DNA from: Oxalobacteraceae bacterium
GTDB lineage: Bacteria; Pseudomonadota; Gammaproteobacteria; Burkholderiales; Burkholderiaceae_D
Assembly (NCBI GenBank): GCA_947487325.1
Contig: CANKWG010000076.1
Coordinates: 1-9,541, forward strand
DNA length: 9,541 bases
Direction: 5' to 3'
The notes under the pieces are model-generated. The model made no database searches and had not been told where the DNA came from. It worked only from the letters and a program-made list of their open reading frames with translations. A program made the position numbers and the translations under genes. Positions 1 to 6,803 of this stretch are shown here, in pieces; position 1 is the first letter of the stretch, and each line of letters opens with the position of its first letter.

Positions 1-2057
1 TCATCATTACCGGTGATGCTTACATCGACCATCCCAGCTTTGGCATGGCGCTGATTGGCCGCGTGCTGGAATCGCAGGGCTTCCGTGTTGGCATCATCAG
101 CCAGCCCGACTGGCATTCGGCAGACGCTTTCCGCGCGCTGGGCAAGCCCAATCTGTATTTCGGTGTCACTGCCGGCAATATGGATTCGATGATCAACCGC
201 TACACGGCAGATCGCAAAATTCGTTCCGATGATGCGTACACCGCCGGCGGTGAACCGAACAAACGCCCCGATCGCGCCGTCACCGTCTACGCGCAACGTG
301 CGCGTGAGGCTTATCCAGGCACACCCATTGTGATTGGCAGCATCGAAGCCAGCCTGCGCCGCATCGCTCACTATGACTACTGGTCCGACACCGTGCGCCG
401 CTCGGTACTGACAGATTCCAAAGCAGACATTCTTTTGTTCGGCAATGCAGAGCGTGCTTTGCTTGAGTTGTCACATCGCCTCGCAGCGGGCGAATCAGTG
501 AAAGCAATTCGTGACATGCGCGGCACCGCTTTCATGGTGTCACGCGGCTGGAAACCGGCGGAGGACTGGCGCGAAGTCGACTCGACGCGCGTAGATACCC
601 CCGGCAAGGTCGAACCGCATCCGGATCCGTACGAAATGAAGGAAAAAGATCCCGAGGCCTGTGGCACCAAAGACGGCAGTCCCGAACCCGCTGTAAAGCC
701 CATACGCCTGATGTCGCGCGAAGAGCGTCTCGCACAACAAAAGGAGATACGGGAAAAAAGTGTCGTGCGTCTGCCCGCGTTTGAGGTGGTCAAAGAAGAT
801 CCCATCAGCTACGCCCACGCATCACGCGTCTTTCATCTGGAATCCAATCCGGGCAATGCCCGCGCAATGGTTCAGGCGCATGCAGACCGCGATGTATGGC
901 TCAATGCGCCACCCTTGCCGCTGGCAATGGATGAAATGGATTACGTATTTGATCTGCCCTATGCACGCGCGCCACACCCCGCGTATGGCAAGGCAAAAAT
1001 ACCTGCTTGGGACATGATTCGCTTCTCGGTGAATATCATGCGTGGTTGTTTTGGTGGCTGTACCTTCTGCTCGATCACGGAGCATGAAGGCCGCATCATA
1101 CAAAGCCGTTCCGAGCCATCGATTCTGCGCGAGATCGAACTCATACGCGACAAGACCAAAGGCTTTACGGGCACCATTTCCGATCTGGGTGGGCCGACGG
1201 CGAACATGTATCGCATGGCCTGCAAGGAAAAAAGCATCGAAGAATCCTGTCGGCGACTTTCCTGTGTCTATCCGACCATTTGCTCGAATCTCAATACGGA
1301 TCACAGCAAACTGATTCAGCTTTACCGGCGTGCACGCGATATACCCGGCGTGAAAAAAATTCTGATTGGTTCAGGACTGCGCTACGACCTGGCTGTACGC
1401 TCACCCGAGTACGTGAAAGAACTCGCCACCCATCATGTAGGCGGTCTGCTGAAGATCGCGCCTGAGCATTCTGAGGACGGGCCTTTGTCCAAGATGATGA
1501 AGCCGGGCATGGGCTCTTATTACCGCTTTAAGGAATTGTTCGACAAATATTCGAAAGAAGCCGGCAAGGAGCAGTACCTCATTCCTTACTTCATCGCTGC
1601 GCACCCGGGCACGACCGATGACGATATGCTCAATCTTGCGCTTTGGCTCAAGGAAAATGATTTCCGTCTCGATCAGGTACAAACCTTCCTGCCGACACCG
1701 ATGGCCATGGCCACCACCATGTATCACACGCGAAAAAATCCTTTGCGAAAAATTTCAAAAGATTCGGAAACGGTGGAAACACCGCGCGTGGGAAAAATTC
1801 GAAAATTTCACAAGGCACTGCTGCGCTATCACGATCCCGAGAACTGGGAGAGCATTCGCGAAGGCTTGAAACGCATGGGACGTAGCGAGTTGATCGGCAA
1901 TGGGCCTCAGCACCTTGTCCCCAGATCGGATGCCGGCGCAAGCCGGGTTCGTGGCATGACTAAAAATGAAACGCCCACGGTGAACCGGATTGCGAAAAAA
2001 TTCGGTCAGAACAAACCACGACCCGGTGCGGCTATTGTGCGAAAGCGCCAGCCGTAA
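1..2057 (+). CDS. ygiQ: YgiQ family radical SAM protein (5' partial)
   Basis: Radical S-adenosylmethionine protein of the YgiQ (UPF0313) family; its physiological reaction is not established. The reading frame is open to the left edge and encodes the family's IITGDAYIDHPSFG stretch before the first internal ATG at 45, so the gene begins upstream and that ATG is not the start. About 684 codons are present against about 739 in E. coli, so I infer roughly 40 N-terminal residues are missing. The [4Fe-4S] cysteines are seen as RGCFGGCTFC, with Cys codons at 1047, 1059 and 1068 (C-x3-C-x2-C). Before them is the YgiQ N-terminal region, with a charged Pro/Glu/Lys-rich linker around 600-770. After them come the radical SAM barrel (ISDLGGPTANMY, LLKIAPEH) and a basic C-terminal tail typical of the family's terminal domain. 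It ends in TAA and converges on the tRNA gene. Family assignment is firm; function is open. Confidence 0.95.
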   Translation, partial: IITGDAYIDHPSFGMALIGRVLESQGFRVGIISQPDWHSADAFRALGKPNLYFGVTAGNMDSMINRYTADRKIRSDDAYTAGGEPNKRPDRAVTVYAQRAREAYPGTPIVIGSIEASLRRIAHYDYWSDTVRRSVLTDSKADILLFGNAERALLELSHRLAAGESVKAIRDMRGTAFMVSRGWKPAEDWREVDSTRVDTPGKVEPHPDPYEMKEKDPEACGTKDGSPEPAVKPIRLMSREERLAQQKEIREKSVVRLPAFEVVKEDPISYAHASRVFHLESNPGNARAMVQAHADRDVWLNAPPLPLAMDEMDYVFDLPYARAPHPAYGKAKIPAWDMIRFSVNIMRGCFGGCTFCSITEHEGRIIQSRSEPSILREIELIRDKTKGFTGTISDLGGPTANMYRMACKEKSIEESCRRLSCVYPTICSNLNTDHSKLIQLYRRARDIPGVKKILIGSGLRYDLAVRSPEYVKELATHHVGGLLKIAPEHSEDGPLSKMMKPGMGSYYRFKELFDKYSKEAGKEQYLIPYFIAAHPGTTDDDMLNLALWLKENDFRLDQVQTFLPTPMAMATTMYHTRKNPLRKISKDSETVETPRVGKIRKFHKALLRYHDPENWESIREGLKRMGRSELIGNGPQHLVPRSDAGASRVRGMTKNETPTVNRIAKKFGQNKPRPGAAIVRKRQP

Positions 2058-2083
2058 GGTGACCGTCCTTGAGCGCCAAACGT

Positions 2084-2118
2084 AAAAAAACCGACCTCCA
2101 GGTCGGTTGATTTTATTT
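2084..2118. terminator. Bidirectional intrinsic terminator between ygiQ and tRNA-Val
   Basis: A perfect 9-bp stem, AACCGACCT / AGGTCGGTT, closes on a 2-nt apex as written (in practice a 4-nt loop) at 2089-2108. On the minus strand it is followed by an unbroken run of seven T (complement of 2084-2090, the first two within the stem), well placed to end the tRNA transcript. On the plus strand it is followed by TT-GA-TTTT-A-TTT, a weaker T-rich tract that would serve ygiQ. The position between convergent genes fits shared use. The strength in each direction is inferred. Confidence 0.85.
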
Positions 2119-2125
2119 CGTCGGT

Positions 2126-2200
2126 TGGTGGGAAGTGCTGGTTTCGAACCAGCGACCTATCGCGTGTGAGGCGATCGCTCTACCCCTGAGCTAACCTCCC
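2126..2200 (-). tRNA. tRNA-Val (anticodon CAC)
   Basis: The minus strand folds into a complete cloverleaf of 75 nt including an encoded CCA. The acceptor stem is GGGAGGT/ACTTCCC with one G-T wobble. The D arm is GCTC-AGGGGTA-GAGC, the anticodon arm ATCGC-CTCACAC-GCGAT, the variable loop AGGTC, and the T arm GCTGG-TTCGAAA-CCAGC. The discriminator base is A. The seven-base anticodon loop gives CAC at positions 34-36, reading the valine codon GTG. The 3' end lies 18 bp from the terminator stem. Upstream is dnaQ on the same strand, so read-through from dnaQ is possible in addition to its own candidate promoter. Confidence 0.96.
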
Positions 2201-2212
2201 AAACCGGCGCGA

Positions 2213-2242
2213 ATTATCGCACAAGCCTTGGGGGTCGATCAA
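2213..2242 (-). promoter_or_regulatory. Candidate sigma-70 promoter for tRNA-Val
   Basis: On the minus strand TTGATC (2242-2237; 4 of 6 to TTGACA) and GATAAT (2218-2213; 5 of 6 to TATAAT) are separated by 18 bp. The -10 box lies 12 bp before the mature tRNA 5' end, so the leader would be only a few nucleotides. The bases after the -10 read TCGCGCC, resembling the GC-rich discriminator of stable-RNA promoters under stringent (ppGpp) control. The -35 box includes the dnaQ stop codon. The elements are seen in the sequence; promoter activity and stringent control are inferred. Confidence 0.65.
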
Positions 2243-2943
2243 TTTTCTGCCAACTGCCGCCACAGGCAGGTCGCTTTGGCTTCCTTGTCCAGACCCTTGA
2301 GCAAATCTTTATGCGCGGCTAGCTCATCAGGCTGGGCGGGCAGCACGATGATCTCGGCCAGCGCAATGGCGTCGCCACCGCCGTCTATGCCCGATCCGGA
2401 CCCGTGCAGATCCATACTCAGACTATCCTGCCCGCGCGTCATGGCGAGATACACCTCGGCGAGTAGTTCCGAATCCAGCAGCGCGCCATGAAGCGTGCGA
2501 TGGGCATTGGAGATGCCATAACGCTCACACAAGGCATCCAACGAATTGCGTTTACCCGGATGCAGCTCTTTTGCCTGCGCGAGCGTGTCGGTGATTTTGA
2601 CTACGTACGTGTGAAATGCTGGCATTCGCAAACGCTCAAATTCGGCATCGATAAAGCCCACATCGAATGAGGCGTTGTGGATAATGATTTCCGCATCCTG
2701 TACGAAACGACAAAACTCTTGAGCGACTTCAGCGAATTTCGGTTTATCACTGAGGAAGTCAGTGCTCAGACCATGCACTGCCAGCGCGCCGGGATCGGAG
2801 TCTCGCTCGGGATTGATGTAATAGTGAAAATTATTACCCGTCAGCCGACGATTGAGCATCTCAACACAGCCGATCTCGATGATGCGATCGCCGCTTTTGG
2901 GATTAAGACCGGTAGTTTCTGTATCGAGAATAATTTGGCGCAT
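2239..2943 (-). CDS. dnaQ: DNA polymerase III epsilon subunit (3'-5' proofreading exonuclease)
   Basis: Proofreading exonuclease of the replicative polymerase III core, removing mismatched 3' nucleotides; 234 residues. It is a DEDDh exonuclease: D7 and E9 in LDTETTG (Exo I), D94 in NASFD (Exo II), and H152 and D157 in LHGALLD (Exo III), all present. A Q-x-S-L-x-M sequence at 172-177 (QDSLSM) matches the beta-clamp-binding motif that follows the exonuclease domain. The C-terminal tail (about 180-234) starts with a Gly/Ser/Asp-rich linker and should bind the alpha subunit. The frame is open further upstream into rnhA, but homology begins at MRQIILDTETTG, so I chose the ATG at 2943. No Shine-Dalgarno sequence precedes it; the 5' gap is a tandem repeat. 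It lies downstream of rnhA, unlike the divergent rnhA/dnaQ arrangement in E. coli. Confidence 0.96.
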   Translation of the reverse strand: MRQIILDTETTGLNPKSGDRIIEIGCVEMLNRRLTGNNFHYYINPERDSDPGALAVHGLSTDFLSDKPKFAEVAQEFCRFVQDAEIIIHNASFDVGFIDAEFERLRMPAFHTYVVKITDTLAQAKELHPGKRNSLDALCERYGISNAHRTLHGALLDSELLAEVYLAMTRGQDSLSMDLHGSGSGIDGGGDAIALAEIIVLPAQPDELAAHKDLLKGLDKEAKATCLWRQLAEN

Positions 2944-2990
2944 GGCGTGATGGTGCGTGATGGTGCGTGATGGCGGGTGATGGCGGGTGA
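2941..2990 (-). repeat. Five-unit 10-bp tandem repeat in the rnhA-dnaQ gap
   Basis: On the minus strand the gap reads TCACCCGCCA twice, TCACGCACCA twice, then a fifth diverged unit TCACGCCATG whose ATG is the dnaQ start codon. The units are head to tail with no spacers. They occupy nearly all of the 49 bp between the rnhA stop and dnaQ and displace any ribosome-binding site. The 10-bp length is not a multiple of three, so copy-number change would alter spacing without altering the dnaQ protein. It may simply be slippage product; a role in translation of dnaQ is speculative. Confidence 0.9.
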
Positions 2991-2992
2991 TC

Positions 2993-3451
2993 TCAAATTT
3001 CCTGCGGCACTTTACCAGAAAGCACCAACTCAACACCGCGATTGGCCAGCCTATCTGCGCGCTCGTTACCCTCATGACCTGCATGACCCTTGATCCAGCG
3101 CCAGTCAATGTTGTGTCGTGCCTGCGCTTCATCAAGCGCCTGCCACAGGTCAACGTTTTTTACCGGCGCTTTGCTGGCCGTCTTCCAGCCGCGAGCTTTC
3201 CAGCCTGACAGCCATTCGCTGATGCCCTTTTGTACATATTGGCTGTCGGTATGCACAATCACTTCACTAGGACGCTTAAGTGCATTCAAAGCCTCGATCA
3301 CCGCCATCAATTCCATGCGGTTGTTCGTGGTGTTAAGCTCGCCGCCGCAGATTTCTTTTTCATTATCACCTGCAATCAACCACGCACCCCATCCACCGGG
3401 GCCGGGATTGCCCTTGCAGGCACCATCAGTATAAATTTCAATTTTGTCCAT
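2993..3451 (-). CDS. rnhA: Ribonuclease HI
   Basis: Cytoplasmic endonuclease that cuts the RNA strand of RNA-DNA hybrids, acting in primer and R-loop removal. At 152 residues it is close to the 155 of E. coli. The four metal-binding carboxylates are present: D9 in IYTDGACKGNPGPGG, E47 in NNRMEL, D69 in VHTDSQYV and D133 in ERADRLA. The catalytic histidine is H123 in KGHAGHEGNE. The basic region around 78-95 (EWLSGWKARGWKTASK) corresponds to the substrate-binding handle. The start at 3451 gives the canonical N-terminus MDKIEIYTDG; only a weak AGGA lies upstream, about 17 nt away. It begins 18 bp after the methyltransferase stop and ends 49 bp before dnaQ, so the three genes are likely co-transcribed. 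Confidence 0.97.
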   Translation of the reverse strand: MDKIEIYTDGACKGNPGPGGWGAWLIAGDNEKEICGGELNTTNNRMELMAVIEALNALKRPSEVIVHTDSQYVQKGISEWLSGWKARGWKTASKAPVKNVDLWQALDEAQARHNIDWRWIKGHAGHEGNERADRLANRGVELVLSGKVPQEI

Positions 3452-3469
3452 GCGTATGCTGAAGAAGTC

Positions 3470-4249
3470 CTAATTTTTTATTCGTTGCGTTACAGGCACC
3501 GCATGACGTACACGCGCGCCCTGTTTTTGTAATGCGGGTCCGACCAGACGCATACCTTTCACGCGCTTGATCGCCTGCACAATGTACAAAGCACCCAGAT
3601 AGGGCCACCAACGATTACCCGCTTTTTCCATAAACGCAAAACGATCGAGCCATTTTGCAGTGGTCAATGGTGGCGCATAGCAACCGAAATGTCCGCGATT
3701 AATTTCCATGTTGAGCAGCTTTAGCCAGTCCTTCAGCCGCGGCACACTGATAAATTCTCCCGGCAGCGGCAAAAAATGCTTGCCGGTCACACGACCAAAT
3801 ATTTGTCGCATGCCCCAAGTACTATGAGGATTGAATCCGCAAATAATCACCTGACCTTCGGGAATCAGCACCCGCTCAACTTCACGCAACACCTGATGCG
3901 GCTCGGCAGCGAATTCCAGTACGTGCGGCAAGACCACCAGATCGAGGCTTTGTGTTGCGAAAGGCAGATCGGCAAAATCATGTGCCACTACAACCGATCG
4001 ACGCTCGGTGACTTGACCATCATCCGACGGAAGAAAAGCATCGGTGACCCAGCGGTTGGGCATACGGTTGGCAGCGAGCGTATCGAATCCTGGCAAACCA
4101 ATCTGCAGCGCGTTATAACCAAAAATATCGGCCGTCAGCTCATCCAGCCTAGCCTGTTCCCACGCATGCGCGTAACCACCCCTAGGCGTGTGAAACCAGG
4201 GAGCCAGCGATATAATCCGGTTTTCAGAAACGCGTCGGTCCATTCTCAT
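3470..4249 (-). CDS. YafS-like class I SAM-dependent methyltransferase
   Basis: Predicted SAM-dependent methyltransferase of 259 residues; the substrate is unknown. The glycine-rich SAM loop is degenerate (ALQIGLPG, about residues 47-54), as I recall for this family. LDLVVLPHVLEF (102-113) resembles the post-II acidic/hydrophobic strand, and LIPEGQVIICGFNPHSTWG (128-146) carries a family-typical GFNPHSTWG stretch. There is no signal peptide or clear membrane helix. The position next to gloB and rnhA matches yafS of E. coli, supporting orthology. The start is ambiguous: ATG at 4249 overlaps the gloB ATG on the other strand, and a second in-frame ATG lies at 4243. Neither has a good Shine-Dalgarno sequence. 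The C-terminus (about 225-259) is Lys/Arg-rich. The fold call is firm; the function is not known. Confidence 0.85.
   Translation of the reverse strand: MRMDRRVSENRIISLAPWFHTPRGGYAHAWEQARLDELTADIFGYNALQIGLPGFDTLAANRMPNRWVTDAFLPSDDGQVTERRSVVVAHDFADLPFATQSLDLVVLPHVLEFAAEPHQVLREVERVLIPEGQVIICGFNPHSTWGMRQIFGRVTGKHFLPLPGEFISVPRLKDWLKLLNMEINRGHFGCYAPPLTTAKWLDRFAFMEKAGNRWWPYLGALYIVQAIKRVKGMRLVGPALQKQGARVRHAVPVTQRIKN
4188..4216 (+). promoter_or_regulatory. Candidate promoter for gloB
   Basis: A perfect TATAAT lies at 4211-4216 and a weak -35 (GTGTGA, 4188-4193; 3 of 6 to TTGACA) is placed 17 bp upstream. The predicted transcription start around 4223 would leave a leader of about 25 nt before the gloB ATG at 4248. 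The element lies inside the 5' end of the opposing methyltransferase gene. The -10 is convincing in sequence and position; the -35 is poor, so activity is inferred. Confidence 0.5.
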
Positions 4250-5036
4250 GCCAGTCGATCAATCACTGCAGGTCACCGCGATACCGGCCTTTGACGACAA
4301 TTATCTATGGCTGATACACGATCAAGAATACGCAGCCATCGTTGATCCCGGCGATGCAAATGCCGTTGAGGCCGTGCTGGCCACGCATCAACTCAAGCTG
4401 GCCGCTATTTTACTCACTCACCATCATGCTGACCATGCCGGCGGTGTTCCCGCCCTGCTGAGGCACTGGAATGTGCCGGTGTACGGACCCGCTAGCGAAC
4501 GCATACCCGGTATCAGCCATCCACTGCGCGAGGGCGATGTGGTGACTCTGACATCGCCGGCACTGCAACTATCGGTGCTGGATGTACCGGGGCACACCGC
4601 AGGTCATATCGCTTATGTCGCAGCGGGTGAGCCATGGTTGTTTTGCGGTGACACGCTCTTTGCCGGTGGTTGTGGCCGTTTGTTCGAGGGTACGGCGGAA
4701 CAAATGGCGCGCTCACTTGAAAAAATCGCAGCATTACCAGACAACACAAAAGTGTATTGCGCGCATGAATACACCGTGTCGAATCTGCGCTTTGCGGTAG
4801 CAGCTGAACCCGATAATCAGCACACGGCAGAACGACTTACAGCCGCGCAGGCTTTGCGCGCACGCGGTGTCGCAACAGTACCTTCGACACTGGGGGAGGA
4901 AAAGCTCACCAATCCCTTCATGCGTTATCGAGAGAAATCAATCGCTGATTTCCTCAAAAGCAGTGGTCGGTTGAACAATGAGGACCCCATTGCAGCCTTT
5001 GCAGCGCTGCGCGAATGGAAAAACAGTTTCCGGTGA
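4248..5036 (+). CDS. gloB: Hydroxyacylglutathione hydrolase (glyoxalase II)
   Basis: Hydrolyses S-lactoylglutathione to D-lactate and glutathione, the second step of methylglyoxal detoxification, in the cytoplasm. The protein has 262 residues and is a metallo-beta-lactamase-fold enzyme. The metal-binding motif THHHADH supplies H58, H60, D62 and H63. Further ligands are H116 (DVPGHTAGH), the bridging D135 (CGDTLF) and H173 (CAHEYT). The glutathione-site signatures AGGCGRLFEG (139-148) and TNPFMR (221-226) are present, as expected for GloB rather than other family members. The N-terminal VTAIPAFDDNYLWLI aligns with the usual start region. The start ATG at 4248 shares two bases with the divergent methyltransferase ATG. 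There is no strong Shine-Dalgarno sequence; GGTCC is the nearest G-rich stretch. mltD follows after 150 bp on the same strand, so co-transcription is possible but unproven. Confidence 0.97.
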   Translation: MPVDQSLQVTAIPAFDDNYLWLIHDQEYAAIVDPGDANAVEAVLATHQLKLAAILLTHHHADHAGGVPALLRHWNVPVYGPASERIPGISHPLREGDVVTLTSPALQLSVLDVPGHTAGHIAYVAAGEPWLFCGDTLFAGGCGRLFEGTAEQMARSLEKIAALPDNTKVYCAHEYTVSNLRFAVAAEPDNQHTAERLTAAQALRARGVATVPSTLGEEKLTNPFMRYREKSIADFLKSSGRLNNEDPIAAFAALREWKNSFR

Positions 5037-5186
5037 ATTGACATCCCCTGCTCAGCGCTGATTCTGCTTGACGGAGTTTGATGGGCTTGCATACACTTGC
5101 TGCAATTCAATTTTTTCGACTGGGCCTGGTGTCCAGTGATTCCTCCAGGGCCCATGCCGTATTTCAGAATAGTTAAGCAAGCATCC

Positions 5187-6779
5187 ATGTTATCAGTGCA
5201 TTCCCGATTGTTTATCGCACTGATTGTCTGCCTCACGGTCAGCCCGATGGCCCAGGCCAATGACCTGACGATAGCGCCTTCGCAACCCCCAGTGAATGCG
5301 CCTAAAGACGCAAGCACTGAAGCACTGCCGAATCCCGACAAATCAGAAGACAGTGTTCTGGCAGAAGATATCGAGCTGCAGAACTTTGACGTATGGGAGC
5401 GTATCCGTAAAGGCTATAGGATCCCGGACCTGAACAATCCTCTGGTCGCGACGCACTCAACTTGGTACACCGCGAGACCGGAGTACCTGCAGCGAATCAC
5501 GCAGCGCGCATCACGCTATCTGTTTTATGTGGTGCAAGAACTTGAAAAGCGCAACATGCCAACCGAGCTTGCGCTGTTACCTTTCATCGAATCCGCATTC
5601 AATCCGCAAGCTTACTCCAGCGCGAAAGCAGCAGGCATGTGGCAGTTCATTCCGAGCACAGGTAAAGATTACAACCTCAAACAAAATGTGTTTCGTGACG
5701 AGCGCCGTGATGTGCTCGCATCCACAAATGCTGCCCTGACTTACCTGCAGCGGCTCTATGGCATGTTCGGTGACTGGCAGCTGGCGTTGGCGGCGTATAA
5801 CTGGGGCGAGGGCTCAGTCTCGCGTGCGATTGCAAAAGCACAAGCGGCGGGCAGACCCACCGACTACAACAGTCTGTCTGCTTACATGCCGGCCGAGACG
5901 CGCAATTATTATCCCAAGCTGCAGGCGGTAAAAAACATCATCGCTGCACCCGCACAGTACGGTATCAAACTGCCGGTCGTCGAAAACCAGCCCTACTTTG
6001 TCACGATTAAAAAAACTCGCGACATTGATGTCAAACTCGCTGCACAACTGGCCGAGTTACCGATGGAAGAATTCAAGGCATTGAATCCGCAGTTCAATCG
6101 TCCGATCATCACCGGCAGCCCGAACACTCAAATTCTACTGCCGCATTCGAACGCAGAAAAATTCAAGGAGAATCTGTCTAAATGGACACGTGCCTTGTCA
6201 AGCTGGACAGCCCACAAAGTCACGGCAGCCCGCGAGCGAATCGAAAGCATCGCGGCGCGCTTCAAGACCACGCCCGAACTGATCCGTGAGGTCAACGCGA
6301 TACCACCGAATATGCACCCCAAGGCGGGCTCGACGGTGTTAGTACCCAAGCCCTCCACCGAAATCGACAAGGACATCGGACAGGAAGTCGCTGATAACGC
6401 AATGCTCGCTTACGAGCCCGATGAGCCACCGCGCAGAAAAATTACGATCAGAGCCGGGAAGCGCGATACGGTCGCCAGCATCGCCGCGCGCTACAAAGTC
6501 AAACCTGAAGAAGTGCGCGACTGGAACAACCTGAAGAATGACAAGCTAACTGCTGGGCAATCGCTGCGTCTTGAAGTTCGGGCCGGGCGTTCGATGGCAA
6601 ACCGCGGCAAAGGCAATCCTGAACCCAACACGCCGAAAAAAACAGCGGGCAAATCAGAGAAGGCAAGCGAATCTCGACGCATCAGCAAATCTGATAGACG
6701 CACAGGCAAACCAGAAAAGGTAGCCTCAGCCAAGCACAATGCCAAGAGCGATAAGGAAACACATCGCCAACCGCGATAA
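5187..6779 (+). CDS. mltD: Membrane-bound lytic murein transglycosylase D-like protein (SLT + LysM)
   Basis: Peptidoglycan lytic transglycosylase that cleaves MurNAc-GlcNAc linkages with 1,6-anhydroMurNAc formation, acting in the periplasm. The frame opens upstream with a TTG at 5097, but the ATG at 5187 starts a clean signal peptide (hydrophobic residues 9-19, AQA cleavage near 24), giving 530 residues. No consensus lipobox is seen: Cys15 is preceded by LIV. The GH23/SLT domain spans about 90-260, with catalytic E135 in LLPFIESAFNP, AAGMWQFIPSTG (148-159) and LAAYNWGEGSVSRAI (201-215). Two divergent LysM-like segments lie at about 342-389 and 417-463 and should bind glycan. The last ~60 residues are a disordered Lys/Arg/Ser-rich tail. 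It is longer than the 452-residue E. coli MltD. It lies downstream of gloB and is convergent with yejF, with no terminator seen in the 24-bp gap. Confidence 0.92.
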   Translation: MLSVHSRLFIALIVCLTVSPMAQANDLTIAPSQPPVNAPKDASTEALPNPDKSEDSVLAEDIELQNFDVWERIRKGYRIPDLNNPLVATHSTWYTARPEYLQRITQRASRYLFYVVQELEKRNMPTELALLPFIESAFNPQAYSSAKAAGMWQFIPSTGKDYNLKQNVFRDERRDVLASTNAALTYLQRLYGMFGDWQLALAAYNWGEGSVSRAIAKAQAAGRPTDYNSLSAYMPAETRNYYPKLQAVKNIIAAPAQYGIKLPVVENQPYFVTIKKTRDIDVKLAAQLAELPMEEFKALNPQFNRPIITGSPNTQILLPHSNAEKFKENLSKWTRALSSWTAHKVTAARERIESIAARFKTTPELIREVNAIPPNMHPKAGSTVLVPKPSTEIDKDIGQEVADNAMLAYEPDEPPRRKITIRAGKRDTVASIAARYKVKPEEVRDWNNLKNDKLTAGQSLRLEVRAGRSMANRGKGNPEPNTPKKTAGKSEKASESRRISKSDRRTGKPEKVASAKHNAKSDKETHRQPR

Positions 6780-6803
6780 GTGTGAGCTCGAACTGCGATT
6801 AAA

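Noticed and set aside
822..1304. A 160-codon minus-strand open frame inside ygiQ
   Set aside because: It lies opposite the radical SAM core, whose cysteine motif and conserved blocks are clear on the plus strand.
2941..2990. The short repeat as a CRISPR array or iteron origin
   Set aside because: Units are 10 bp without spacers and sit in a gap inside an operon, with no cas or replication initiator gene nearby.
2944..3153. A 70-codon N-terminal extension of dnaQ into rnhA
   Set aside because: The extension is rnhA sequence read in another frame plus the repeat; DnaQ homology starts exactly at MRQIILDTETTG.
3776..4294. A 172-codon plus-strand open frame opposite the methyltransferase and running into gloB
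   Set aside because: It is antisense to the methyltransferase, ends out of frame within gloB, and has no ribosome-binding site or recognisable motif.
5097..5186. A 30-codon upstream extension of mltD beginning with TTG
   Set aside because: It would place the signal peptide in the interior of the protein; the ATG at 5187 gives a normal secretion signal.
6763..6803. Possible terminator between convergent mltD and yejF
   Set aside because: A 5-bp ATCGC/GCGAT stem is present at 6763-6777, but no T-run follows it on either strand.
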